Source: Mimachlamys varia
Lineage: Eukaryota > Mollusca > Bivalvia > Pectinida > Pectinidae
Length of the DNA: 64,000 nt
NCBI GenBank assembly: GCA_947623455.1
Contig: OX392538.1
Span: 1,116,001 to 1,180,000, forward strand
Direction of reading: 5' to 3'
This document shows positions 47,425 to 59,570 of this stretch, piece after piece. Below the pieces are notes generated by a model. The model saw only the letters and a program-made list of their open reading frames with translations. It had not been told where the DNA came from and did no database searches. The position numbers and the translations under genes were made by a program. Numbering within the stretch: the stretch's first letter is position 1; every line of letters begins with the position of its first letter.

Positions 47425-47560
47425 GCCGGAACATCTGGTCTTATTCTCTTGTACTTTGTAAATGTTTATCTTTCCTTTATTCATATTTTGTCCCTGGTTT
47501 AATCGACTATGAGTTTGGATTATGATTTTGTTAAGCTTCGGTATTCTCTTATTTATCTTA
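47425..47560 (+). mobile_element. Retroelement 3' tail, truncated
   Basis: It starts at ACATCTGGTCTTATTCTCTT and runs to CGGTATTCTCTT. Confidence 0.6.
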
Positions 47561-49250
47561 AAACAACTAGACATAAACCGTATATATTGTTAATCCATTT
47601 TTCAATTTACACTAACCACGATTGTCATCGCAAAGTGTTTATTTATCGTTCGCCCACTTTTGCGATAGAAACAATCGCCCAGGATCGCATCGTTCTCAAA
47701 TAGTGCACACACCGTTCACACATCGTTCCCACACCACATATCGTGTATTGTTGTACGATCCCACAACTGTTGATACTCGCATTAAAAATAAAGTAAGAAA
47801 TTATATAGATATGGCAACTATTCAGCTTTTTGTGTTAACCTTTTACATTTGGTTGGCATGGTAACCAAAGGTCTGAGTACCAAAACTGCGATAGATAATT
47901 TGTGTCTTCTGTAGTGTACACTGTATATACCGATATTGTGGGCTAAATTTAGTTTATGGCGTATTTAATCATTTATATCTTTTGACAAAAGTTTACATTT
48001 ATCGTTCCCGACCTATTCGGATATTAACAGAAGACTGTCCACAGTTCATGTTTCCACATGAAAAAAATGCAGAACTCGCCAGCTGTCATGATGTGTTTTG
48101 CTTATTATCTAGACCGGGTGTCAAAAACAACTCCGAGATACAGAAGAGTGTAACAAAAACCTAAATAAATAAATAAGTTCATTATTTTTTACCAATATAA
48201 TTTAAAAAAGAGTGACATTGAAAATATTGAAAACGTATTTATGTATGATGCAGTTTAATTCATTTTTTCGGCATACTGTATCTATTACTAAATTTAAGAG
48301 ATGCAGCATATGTGTGTGTTACGAGATCTGTATTTACATACTCTACAATTTTAACATTACGACTTAATATTATATTATCTGTAACATTGTATCTTAACTT
48401 TTTATATAACTGAATGCTCGTAATGGGATATTCTATACATATACCTCAATGATTTTGATGCAACACGTTTTCAATCGATTGTTTAATGTTTTTCTGCACT
48501 TGGGTATCTTTATTCCAATGTCATGATCTATATATCTATAAAATTAAAAAAAACTTTGCAAGAAGAGAAACACTTTCCATCTAAAACAAAATATAATACC
48601 GAGCTCCCAAATATGAAAGTTTGATTATCACTTATATTGATTATTGCTCGCAAAAAAAGGGAAGATAATTTTGCATTAAACAAAATAACCAATATACGTT
48701 GATTGATTGTTTTTTATTCATTTATTTAACAAGCCTATAATTTGTTATATGTGTGACGTATCACACATACATGTACATTGTACAGTGTTAACTTTGTACT
48801 TTATTTTCGGTATGCATATACATACAATACTGAAATGAATTGTTGTTACTTTCATGTCGAAAAACGTCTGATGGCGATATGTGGAGTAAATTGATTAAGG
48901 GTTACATAATGGAAGCTCATTAATTCCCTCCGTTAGGCTTTTTTTTTTAAATGATAAAGACAGTAAAGTTAAGGATAATTTGTAACATTTCATATGTTTT
49001 TCTAAACACATTGGTTTATGTATCTGATCTCCACAGCAGCAAAAACGTGAATTGTTATGACGCCACAACGTTCACTTAAGCAGTGATATCTGACAACTTT
49101 GTGAATGGTTACGTCAATGCTTTACCCATAACGTGAACAATCCGCACTATATTAAATCAACAGCATACTTTTAATATAATAACATTGAATATATTAGTTG
49201 AATAAGAATAAAAGTGAAAGGGAGGAAGATATGGGACGATGTAGAATATA
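47560..49250. other. Non-coding stretch
   Basis: No gene is seen. It contains palindromic ATCGT/ACGAT-rich sequence (47,620-47,760), similar in style to 46,440-46,600, and a partial retroelement head (48,240-48,330). Confidence 0.4.
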
Positions 49251-49266
49251 AACTTTATATACTTAC

Positions 49267-49395
49267 AATTGGGTGACTCGCCCGACAGCGTCGATGTCTG
49301 ACAAGGTTGCCCTGTGTGTACACGGGTGTCGTATTTACTTAGTACAAGGAAGGTAATTCTGAGAACAGGATAATTGGTTTCCGTGAACCAAATAC
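49267..49395 (-). promoter_or_regulatory. Orphan copy of HSPA12 promoter/5'UTR exon
   Basis: Donor GTAAGTAT is intact. Palindromes TTCTGAGAA (49,357-49,365) and TTCCGTGAA (49,379-49,387) are both present. The downstream minus-strand sequence holds only the duplicated flank and gene 2, so it could act as a distal alternative promoter or be idle. Confidence 0.5.
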
Positions 49396-49734
49396 ACATA
49401 TAAATATAGTTACACAGTATACAATAGCATGTGTTAAATTTTAGTTCAAAGCAAATCCGAAATAAAAGGGAGAAATAAGTTAATTGATGCATTAACTAGT
49501 CAATTAAAAAGGTATGACTCTTGAAATATTAGCCTTTTTTTCTAATTAGAGTTGATATTTTCCCATTGAATTTGCGATTTTAGCCATATGTTCTGTTTTT
49601 GGATTTTGTTTATTTTGTAAAGCATAACTGAAGAAAATAGAGAAAAACAGTTCTGCTCAAACAATATAACAACACTTCGTTTATGAAAGATTTTATGAAA
49701 GGAATCAATATATTTGTGATGAAAAAAATCAAAA

Positions 49735-50170
49735 TCAAAATCTAATAACCTAGGGGCAAAATATGAACAAAGGAAAGATTTAAATAGAGACCCCTGTAAA
49801 AGTACAAGATAATAAGACCAGTTGTTCCGGAAGCGTCTTCTGCTTCATCGGCGACCCCCGGCATGCATGTTTTGGTCACATTTAAGTAAACATCAAGTCC
49901 TCAAAATTGAACCGAGTCATCATTGCCAATCACAACATGGGAGCACATTAATGAGCATACTCAAAATCGACGTTCTTCATATCACACAAAGATACAAAAT
50001 AGTTTTCAATGAGACCGAGATGGCGACCATAAAACTTGGCCGTAGTCTTCATCAACCTGTATCTCTCGAAAACCCGTTCCCTTAGTTTGTTCGTCAACGG
50101 TCGCCATCTCTATATTCAGAGTAAGCCCTAGAATAATGAATCAACTGCGAGGTGTAAACAAATGTCCATA
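49735..50170 (-). mobile_element. Retroelement tail and thumb end
   Basis: Minus-strand tail (49,740-49,960) and the thumb codons as far as a decayed SQLIH stretch near 50,150. Confidence 0.65.
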
Positions 50171-50289
50171 TCGTGTGCTTTAGACACTTGAGAGTACAGC
50201 GATATTATTGTTTTTCAGGTTTCATATTTTGTATAACATAAAAGTATCCCATGCTGCATCTTGCAACAAAGTCACTTTATTCAAGAATG

Positions 50290-51475
50290 TTCAAGAACGT
50301 AACATTTGCTTGGATGTGATGTATATTTACACGGCGGATGATGAAGCAAAAGCCGCTTACTCTTTGGGACTGCCTATTTACTTTCTGTTGTACTCCTTTC
50401 AAGGATCATCGTGTATGTACTTTCTTTTGAACCCCTTTCAAGGATCACCGTGTATGTACTTTCTTTCGTACTCCTTTCAAGGATCACCGTGTATGTACTT
50501 TCTTTCGTACTCCTTTCAAGGATACCGTGTATGTACTTTCTTCAGTACTCCTTTCAATGATCACCGTGTATGAACTTTCTTTCGTACTCCTTTCAAGGAT
50601 CACCGTGTATGTATTTTCTGTTGAACTCCTTTCAAGGATCATCGTGTATGTATATCTGTTGAACTCCTTTCAAGGATCATCGTCTATGTACTTTCTTTAG
50701 TACTCCTTTCAAGGATCACCGTGTCTGTTCTTTCTTTTATACTCCTTTCAAGGATCACCGTGTCTGTTCTTTCTTTTATACTCCTTTCAAGGATCACCGT
50801 GTCTGTTCTTTCTTTTATACTCCTTTCAAGGATCACCGTCTATGTACTTTCTTTTGTACTCCTTTCAAGGATCACCGTGTCTGTTCTTTCTTTTATACTC
50901 CTTTCAAGGATCACCGTGTATGTTCTTTCTTTTATACTCCTTTCAAGGATCACCGTGTCTGTTCTTTCTTTTATACTCCTTTCAAGGATCACCGTGTCTG
51001 TTCTTTCTTTTATACTCCTTTCAAGGATCACCGTGTCTGTTCTTTCTTTTATACTCCTTTCAAGGATCACCGTGTATGTACTTTCTTTTGTACTCCTTTC
51101 AAGGATCACCGTGTCTGTTCTTTCTTTTATACTCCTTTCAAGGATCACCGTGTCTGTTCTTTCTTTTATACTCCTTTCAAGGATCACCGTGTATGTACTT
51201 TCTTTTATACTCCTTTCAAGGATCACCGTGTCTGTTCTTTCTTTTATACTCCTTTCAAGGATCATCGTCTATGTACTTTCTTTAGTACTCCTTTCAAGGA
51301 TCACCGTGTCTGTTCTTTCTTTTATACTCCTTTCAAGGATCACCGTGTCTGTTCTTTCTTTTATACTCCTTTCAAGGATCACCGTGTATGTACTTTCTTT
51401 TGTACTCCTTTCAAGGATCACCCTGTATGTACTTTTTTTGGTTTTTCGGTATTTTGCCCGCAGCACACATTAACA
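50290..51475 (+). mobile_element. Retroelement tail expanded into a minisatellite
   Basis: 50,305-50,385 aligns with the standard tail (TTTACACGGCGGATGATGAAG, then CCGCTTACTC). At the point where other copies read TTGTACTTTTACAAGGGTC the sequence becomes a 39-bp tandem array, and after it the tail resumes (TTTTTCGGTATTTTGCC near 51,440). Confidence 0.75.
50385..51430. repeat. 39-bp minisatellite, about 27 copies
   Basis: The unit is built of TACTCCTTTCAAGGATCACC followed by GTGT(C/A)TGTTCTTTCTTTTA, with copies differing at a few sites (CACCGTGTATG, CATCGTCTATG). Because 39 is 13 codons, long open frames exist on both strands (13-residue periods such as SVLSFILLSRITV). These are artefacts of periodicity. 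Confidence 0.95.
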
Positions 51476-52401
51476 ACGGTATAACATCAACAGATAAAAA
51501 AGTAAAGGAATCGTGTCATGCTGTATACTTTTATTGAGTAATCAACAAATATATTATTATACACATTTTGTTGATAGAGTGACATGATAACACATCGCCA
51601 AAAAAACTCAACGAACTAATATGAGAACAAGGTGTTGGAAAACACAAATTCATATTCGTTGCCTAAGTTTCTGTCAAATGCTACGTTAATATTCTCCAGA
51701 GACAGAACTACAATCGTTATAATAATAAAATTTTAAAACACATAATCTGATACAAATGCTAGGATTATATGAAATGCTGTAACGTGTTGATCTAAAAAAT
51801 TAATGAAATATTTTAAAAGAGACGTCGTTTTCATGATACCAATAACTAGGATAACACTATATGTTTTATAATCATCAAATTTTCGGGCAAATACTAGTAG
51901 TTACAGTACGGATATACTGTTTTGTCAAAATATCTTTATAGATTAAATGGGTTTTAAACAATTGACACTTTTGCTTTTACAGTATTTTAGAAAATGTCCA
52001 TTCCCACCTTTTGGAGGAGGAAACAGATGTATGATGCTGTGTAACTGTATCTTTTACTCAATTTAAAAGGTGCAGGTTCATCTTTATAGTATGCTTACAC
52101 AAATACATTGAATGACATTTATAACTGTATTTTAGATATGGTCCGACTTTCCTCAATTCACATAGGCTAAAATATGGTCATGTGGAGGTCAATATTCTGT
52201 TATATTGACCTGATGTTTCTTCTTTTAGATGATATGGCACGCAAAAGAGTAACACAACGAGTGGTTGTTGGATATGGCATTTATTTCACTCGAGTTAATT
52301 AATTTTCAAAAGTTACAAAAACACGAGCGTTAGAAAGTAGTTCCGATCTAAGTTCACCGTGTCTGTCACTCAACACAATCCTAGGTTTAATCCACATGTG
52401 A

Positions 52402-52407
52402 TTTATT
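52402..52407 (-). terminator. Polyadenylation signal remnant of the HSPA12 fragment
   Basis: Minus-strand AATAAA in the conserved 3' flank context, about 118 bases beyond the stop codon. Confidence 0.45.
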
Positions 52408-52524
52408 GATTGTGATTATTCAACCGTTGTACTGATTAATTGATGCATTTGGGCGTTGAATAACGCACAATTATTGTGGTGGGAAATGAGTTACTACAAA
52501 GCACTCACAGCTAGTCTATATACA

Positions 52525-53140
52525 TTACAGAAAGTCAAATGCTGCGGTGACTTTCTCCCCGGTATCTTTGTCAGTAGCTTCTACCTCCAGCTCCGTGTTA
52601 CTGAAAATCATTTGTACTCCCACAGATCTGTCGAGTCCCTTTGTCGTGTCCGGCATGGCGATTCTCATCTGTCCAATTTTGGTACATCCTGGATCTGTCA
52701 CGTGCATGCTTTTCTTCTCTGTAGATACGAAAACCCTAAAAGAAATAGACGTTTGACCTGCATCCAAAGGTTTTTGTACTGTACCCGATTGTGGTTGTCC
52801 GATATTAACACAATCTCCAACACGAACATGGGTACGAAATATGTCCCGGCAGCTAATCGCACCTTGCTAATTGTTGAATTGGTGCGAGGGGTCATGTTTC
52901 TCAGCATCAAAGAGCTCTGTAGTTGCCGTTCCATAAGTATATTTACAAAACACGTGACTTGATAGCCCTTGGTTCGTGTCCATAGATGACAGCCCCTTTC
53001 AAAACTGCAAGTCCAGCATCCTGCGGCAAATATTACTCGAATGTCGATTTCCTGTAGGACAAGAGGCTCTGAACCCCCCCCCCCCCCCCCCCCCCCCCCT
53101 ACCATCACATACTTTTCACTCCCCTGACGGTTCCCAGTTC
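52525..53140 (-). pseudogene. HSPA12-like 3' fragment (broken)
   Basis: The last 80 codons are open (VTDPGCTKIGQMRIAMPDT to AAFDFL). Upstream of them are frame breaks and a poly-C expansion of about 25 bases (53,077-53,099) inside the VGGFSES coding region. Homology stops at about 53,135. Nearly identical in layout to 5,650-6,300 and sharing 300 bp of 3' flank with it. Confidence 0.8.
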
Positions 53141-53690
53141 GCGTGTTCTCACGAAGACCGGAGAAGATTTCAGAGTTGTGTAGGACTCTCAGGGCTGTAA
53201 GTTAATGTTGTATTTATTTAAATCTGATTTATTGTGATGTAGCAGACTTTGGTTATTTTGAATGTTCACATATAAAACAAGTACATTGGTAAACAAATTG
53301 AAAAGATACTTTTAATGCTGTTGATTTTTCTTTTAGTATTCATCTTTAATTTATTTATTCATTCACCCATTTCTTTATAAAAAATTTATTTATTCATAAA
53401 TTCAGTCATTCATTTATTTCACTCATTCAGTCAAACTTTCATTCATTTATTTATTCTTTCATTTAATCATTCATTGGTATATCAATTAGATCCTTCATTT
53501 GACTAATATCCTTTTTTCTTTTGTTGATAATGTTAAAAATTAATATTGTCTGTTATTCCTGAATGTATATTCAGACTCTAAAATAAATCATTTCTGTTAT
53601 ATGTAACTATGCAGGTGCTTCCTATAAAACATTAGATCTATTTGAAACATCTTAAAAATGTCAATTGTTTTTTGTCTTTTTTCACTGATA
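53140..53690. other. Non-coding stretch with (ATTC)n
   Basis: No gene is recognised. 53,340-53,480 is an imperfect TTCA/TTTA repeat. Confidence 0.4.
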
Positions 53691-54740
53691 AAGTATGATT
53701 TGTAAATGGTATATCCAATCATAATCAACAAAAAATTAAGATCTTTATACTTTTTCTCTGTTGGCCTGTATTCGAGAACAATATATTCTTAATCTCTCAA
53801 ATCTTGCTCTCTACCCATTTTGTAAAAACAGTAATTTATTGAATCCCAAAATGCATCCAACTGCTTGCATTCTATAAAAAAAATGTAAGTTGTCATCAAC
53901 TTGATTACAATTTGGACATAAATCAGAATTCTCTATTCTCCATCGCTTAAGGTTCATTCTTGTAGGAATTATATTATGAAAAATTTTCTATCTGAAGACT
54001 TTGAAAGTATTATCATGTACATTCTTGTATGTATAATCAAGTGTTTCTTGAAAATCTGTATTTTCAAATTGTAATTGCGAATTCAATCTTTCTACAACCT
54101 TTGTTTCATTTTGCTTAGAATTGATTAATTTCTTATGATTTCACTTATTCGAGTACACTTTTATCTTTTAAACATCATATTTTGGTACTTTCTTTACAAT
54201 TCTTGTTTCTTTTTATTTATTTTCTCACTCCACTCTTTCGAAATTGATGATTTTAATTGCAAGAGTTACACAATCCAGTTTTGCTTAACTATTAACTTTT
54301 CAAAAATGTATTTGTCATTTATTTTCCCTGTTTCATCACATAAATCACATATTCTTATTATTCCACACTCCATCCAGTGCTGAATTTGGATATTGACAGT
54401 ACCATATGTCTATATGTGATTCAATATCCCTAACTTTTAAACCTCCTTAAATATATTCTTTTATCATTCCTGTTCTTTATCAGTTTTATCCTCCCACATA
54501 TATCTAAAAATTACTTGCTGTAAGTTCTATATATGTTTTTTGCTTACATATTTAATAGATGCATAGTAAGTTATTTTTGGAATAACTAATGCATTTACAA
54601 TGATTGTTCTACCAATCAGGGTTAATTTTCTTTTCTTCCAGTTTTGATTAAGTAATTAATCGAGTCTACAATTTTTTCCCAATTAATTTGATCAACTTTT
54701 CCCTTCCTAATCCCAAAAACAACTCCTAGAAATTTTACAT
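53690..54740 (-). mobile_element. L1/Tx1-type LINE, 3' part, decayed
   Basis: On the minus strand, in order: KFLGVVFGIRKGKVDQINWE near 54,730, KLTLIGRTIIVNALVIPKIT near 54,610, FRYMWEDKTDKE near 54,490, then a C-terminal knuckle region (IIPTRMNLKRWRIENSDLCP then NCNQVDDNLHF near 53,920) and ECKQLDAFWDSI. These are the post-RT regions of L1-like non-LTR retrotransposons. Multiple stops and a frameshift at the H-F-F junction show it is dead. It separates promoter copy 54,817 from the HSPA12 fragment. Confidence 0.75.
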
Positions 54741-54816
54741 TTTCTCTTCACATCTTGATCTGTTTCCGTCTATTAAAAACTTTTTTTCAGGAGAAAGGAT
54801 GTAAAATTTTACTTAC

Positions 54817-54945
54817 AATGGATGGCCCGCTCGACAGCGTCAATGTGTGACAAGGAATATGTAAACGGGTGTCTTAGTGTCCTTGTCAGAGGTAAGTATT
54901 TCTGAGAATACGTTAACAACTCGTTCCGTGAATCATATACACATA
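54817..54945 (-). promoter_or_regulatory. HSPA12-type promoter/5'UTR exon, array unit 1
   Basis: Donor GTAAGT (54,816 downward) is intact. Palindromes lie at 54,900-54,908 and 54,924-54,932. A TGTATATGATTC TATA-like box follows on the minus-strand upstream side. The next coding sequence downstream is only the broken fragment at 52,525. Confidence 0.5.
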
Positions 54946-56019
54946 AGCGCAAGCAGATATGTTTAAAGCACACCGCTAGTCAACAATGCAAATCTGATAG
55001 GAACTTACAAATAAATGAGTGTATTTAAACATGGCCATATTGTTGTTATGTTTTAATATTTTCGACACCTTTTGATAAAAACAATATCTATTAAGACTTT
55101 TCCCCTCTCAGGGGAAAGCACTTTATATTCATGGAAAGATGTATTCGGGTTGGGTGTCGAAATGTTTTGTCACCGAGTTGATACAGAATCACTCGTTCGG
55201 ACACACACTCTATTTCAAATGTTTAGCTTATATATTGGTCACTTGTTTCTCTAAAATAAAACTTAAAAAGATATATTTATTTAAGCTTTAAAGCTGTTTA
55301 ACTTTGCTAGACTGTCGAACAGGGATTTACCCATACTGTGAACACATGTCAGGTTTTGAAATACTTGCTGCCTCTGCAATATCAAAATCTATACTGTATA
55401 GAGATCGTATAATGGAAGGAATAGAACAGCGAAAATTAGGGCAACGATAATCTGGACCAACACGCTCAATCGTAATAACACATCCACCTCCCAACCTCAC
55501 CGCTTTCATCTAGACTATTCTCTTCTTGTAGATCAACACATCAATTAATCGCCAAAATGATAAGAAAAAATAAAAATCCACCTTCTTACTTAACTTACGT
55601 TATCTCAGTATTCATGTCCCCGCTCATAGTGGAATAATTCCCGCCTCAATAATGTATCATCTAACAGACATACACGGAGATAAGTATAGAGGTATTGACG
55701 AGCAATCATTGTGAAGTTTTAACAGATTGCGTGTATGTACATGTTGACTTTTTTCTTATTTAGCCAAATTGGTTTTAGAATTGAGATATAGTGTATGCAC
55801 AAAGAAAATGGTGCCTTTTCTGTTTGTATTACACACTTTCGGTTTGTATATATATACTACGCCGATCTAAATTTGACCTGGTTATACTTTCCTGTTGACA
55901 AAGCTACATATATTTGTTAAAACATGATATATTGAAAGTTTCACTTCATTACTTAACCTCTTTTATCAACAACATGATTAATAACAATAATATTCATGAT
56001 AACATACTTAAATTCTTGG

Positions 56020-56530
56020 AGCATACTTTGTGAAAAACACAATAAAAGCTAAGAGGAAATATTCTGACAAAATATATAGTAAGGATGATTGAATTCCTGG
56101 TCGACAAAATTTTTGTTGAGTTCGGAGGAAAGATTTTCAAGCAGATTGTTGGCAACCCCATGGGAACAAACTGTGCCCCACTCTTAACTGACTTGTTTTT
56201 CTTTTCATGCGAGGCTGAATTTTATGGGAGAGTTAATCAGTACTGGTAACAAACACCTTACCAAATCTTTTAATTTCACTTTCAGATATATCGACGATGT
56301 GATGTCAAAAAACATCAAGAAGCTTGCTGATGAGACAAAGATTTGCATGGCGGGTTTCGTTGATGAAGCAGAATACGCTTACTCTTCCAGAACACCTGGT
56401 CTTATTCTCTAGTACTTTTACAAGAGTCCCCATGTAAATCTTTCCTTTGTTCATATTTTGCCCATGGTTTAATCGATTTTGAGGTTGTTTAATGATTTTG
56501 TTAAAGCTTCGGTATTCTCTAATTTATTTT
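56020..56530 (+). mobile_element. Penelope-like RT/tail fragment, array unit 1
   Basis: Palm with MGTNCAPLLTDLFFFS, RYIDDVMS, then a direct jump to the tail (the thumb is missing). Confidence 0.7.
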
Positions 56531-57128
56531 CGGTTTGCATAGGCACATTATACAGAATGAAATCGTTGCTTCTTGCATGTTGAAACACATTTGATTTCGA
56601 TCAAGGAAGTTATCAGATTTTCAGTTTAAGTAAATCCTTTGCACTTAACACCAACTTCGACCTTTTGATTAATACATGAATGATTTTATTTCGCAAAAAG
56701 AAAAACCGTTCAGCCTTTCTTTGTTTTTTTTTCAAACAGTTTTTGTTTGCTTATAAACACTACGCACACCTTGTTCGTTGTTATATACTTCCTTGATGAA
56801 ACGCCACATGCTTTGATTTATCCAGATATATCAGAATTAATCCTTATCGTATCCATACTACGTTGATTAACCAAATGACATTAATAGAGGTATATGCTAT
56901 CACATAGCTATCAGAATTATAGTTTAATAATGCATTTTATAAGTTAGAGGGGAAAGACGCAGAACATGATCAACATACAAGTTCAAGAAAAATATCAGGT
57001 CTTATCTGGAATATGTACCCGTCAATAATGCACTCATTCCAATATCAAATTATAGTTATAAGACGTAAGCCTGTTTCCGTGTATTAAAAACTTTGTTTTC
57101 ACGAGAAAGGATATACAATTTTACTTAA

Positions 57129-57255
57129 AATGGGTAGACCCGCTCGACAGCGTCAATGTGTGACAGGGAATGTGTACACGAGTGTCTTAGTGTCGTTGTC
57201 AAAGGTAAGTATTTCTGAGAATAAGTTAACAGCTCGTTCCGTGAATCATATACAC
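57129..57255 (-). promoter_or_regulatory. HSPA12-type promoter/exon block, array unit 2, donor lost
   Basis: The donor position reads TTAAGT instead of GTAAGT. Both palindromes are kept (57,213-57,221; 57,237-57,245). Confidence 0.5.
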
Positions 57256-58334
57256 ATAAACACAGGCAGATATGTTTAAAGCACAACGCTAGTAAACAAT
57301 GCCAATCTGATAGGAAGTAAAAAATAAAATAAGTGTATTTAACCGTGTTCATATTGTTGTTATGTTTTTTCAACACCTTTTGATAAAAACAACATCTATC
57401 AAGTCTTTTCTGAGTGCTTTCCCTTGAGAACAAATACTCTTTATTCATGGAAAGATCTAAGCAAGTTTGGTGTCGAAATGTTTTGTCAGAGTTGATACAG
57501 ATTCACTCGTTCGTTCACAAAAAAACTATTTATAATATTCAGCTAATATATTGGTCACTTGTTTCTCTAAAATAAAACTTAAAAAGATATATTTATTTAA
57601 GCTTTAAAGCTGTTTAACTTTGCTAGACTGTCGAACAGGGATTTACCCATACTGTGAACACATGTCAGGTTATGAAATACTTGCTGCCTCTGCAATATCA
57701 AAATCTATACTGTATAGAGATCGTATAATGGAAGGAATAGAACAGCGAAAATTAGGGCAACGATAATCTGGACCAACACGCTCAATCGTAATAACACATC
57801 CACCTCCCAACCTCACCGCTTTCATCTAGACTATTCTCTTCTTGTAGATCAACACATCAATTAATCGCCAAAATGATAAGAAAAAATAAAAATCCACCTT
57901 CTTACTTAACTTACGTTATCTCAGTACTCATGTCCCCGCCCATAGTGGATTAATTCCCGCCCCAATAATGTATCATGTAACAGACATACACGGAGATAAG
58001 TATAGAGGTATTGACGAGCAATCATTGTGAAGTTTTAACAGATTGCGTGTATGTACATGTTGACTTTTTTCTTATTTAGCCAAATTGGTTTTAGAATTGA
58101 GATATAGTGTATGCACAAAGAAAATGGTGCCTTTTCTGTTTGTATTACACACTTTCGGTTTGTATATATATACTACGCCGATCTAAATTTGACCTGGTTA
58201 TACTTTCCTGTTGACAAAGCTACATATAATTGTTAAAACATGATATATTGATAGTTTCACTTCATTACTTAACCTCTTTTATCAACAACATGATTAATAA
58301 CAATAATATTCATGATAACATACTTAAATTCTTG

Positions 58335-58845
58335 GAGCATACTTTGTGAAAAACACAATAAAAGCTAAGAGGAAATATTCTGACAAAAGATATAGTAAGG
58401 ATGATTGAATTCCTGGTCGACAATATTTTTGTTGAGTTCGGAGGAAAGATTTTCAAGCAGATTGTTGGCAACCCCATGGGAACAAACTGTGCCCCACTCT
58501 TAACTGACTTGTTTTTCTTTTCATGCGAGGCTGAATTTTATGGGAGAGTTAATCAGTACTGGTAACAAACACCTTACCAAATCTTTTAATTTCACTTTCA
58601 GATATATCGACGATGTGATGTCAAAAAACATCAAGAAGCTTGCTGATGAGACAAAGATTTGCATGGCGGGTTTCGTTGATGAAGCAGAATACGCTTACTC
58701 TTCCAGAACACCTGGTCTTATTCTCTAGTACTTTTACAAGAGTCCCCATGTAAATCTTTCCTTTGTTCATATTTTGCCCATGGTTTAATCGATTTTGAGG
58801 TTGTTTAATGATTTTGTTAAAGCTTCGGTATTCTCTAATTTATTT
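58335..58845 (+). mobile_element. Penelope-like RT/tail fragment, array unit 2
   Basis: Same thumb-less deletion as unit 1, so the deletion predates the tandem amplification. Confidence 0.7.
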
Positions 58846-59443
58846 TCGGTTTGCATAGGCACATCATACAGAATGAAATCGTTGCTTCTTGCATGTTGAA
58901 ACACATTTGATTTCGATCAAGGAAGTTATCAGATTTTCAGTTTAAGTAAATCCTTTGCACTTAACACCAACTTCGACCTTTTGATTAATACATGAATGAT
59001 TTTATTTCGCAAAAAGAAAAACCGTTCAGCCTTTCTTTGTTTTTTTTCAAACAGTTTTTGTTTGCTTATAAACACTACGCACACCTTGTTCGTTGTTATA
59101 TACTTCCTTGATGAAACGCCACATGCTTTGATTTATCCAGATATATCAGAATTAATCCTTATCGTATCCATACTACGTTGATTAACCAAATGACATTAAT
59201 AGAGGTATATGCTATCACATAGCTATCAGAATTATAGTTTAATAATGCATTTTATAAGTTAGAGGGGAAAGACGCAGAACATGATCAACATACAAGTTCA
59301 AGAAAAATATCAGGTCTTATCTGGAATATGTACCCGTCAATAATGCACTCATTCCAATATCAAATTATAGTTATAAGACGTAAGCCTGTTTCCGTGTATT
59401 AAAAACTTTGTTTTCACGAGAAAGGATATACAATTTTACTTAA

Positions 59444-59570
59444 AATGGGTAGACCCGCTCGACAGCGTCAATGTGTGACAGGGAATGTGTACACGAGTGT
59501 CTTAGTGTCGTTGTCAAAGGTAAGTATTTCTGAGAATAAGTTAACAGCTCGTTCCGTGAATCATATACAC
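59444..59570 (-). promoter_or_regulatory. HSPA12-type promoter/exon block, array unit 3, donor lost
   Basis: TTAAGT at the donor. Palindromes at 59,528-59,536 and 59,552-59,560. Confidence 0.5.

Noticed and set aside
50385..51430. Regular direct repeats considered as a CRISPR array
   Set aside because: The units are contiguous with no unique spacers, and the surrounding genome is animal.
50721..51473. 250-codon plus-strand frame and 141-codon minus-strand frame of 13-residue repeats
   Set aside because: They are a by-product of a 39-bp minisatellite (39 = 13 codons), open on both strands, with no start context or flanking exon signals.
54900..54932. Heat shock elements in the promoter block
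   Set aside because: The palindromes have three, not two, bases between TTC and GAA, so they do not fit the nGAAnnTTCn spacing.
57200..57215. Strong GTAAGTAT donor on the plus strand (repeated in array units)
   Set aside because: It is absent from the gene-proximal blocks at 23,038 and 43,580, and no plus-strand coding exon ends there.
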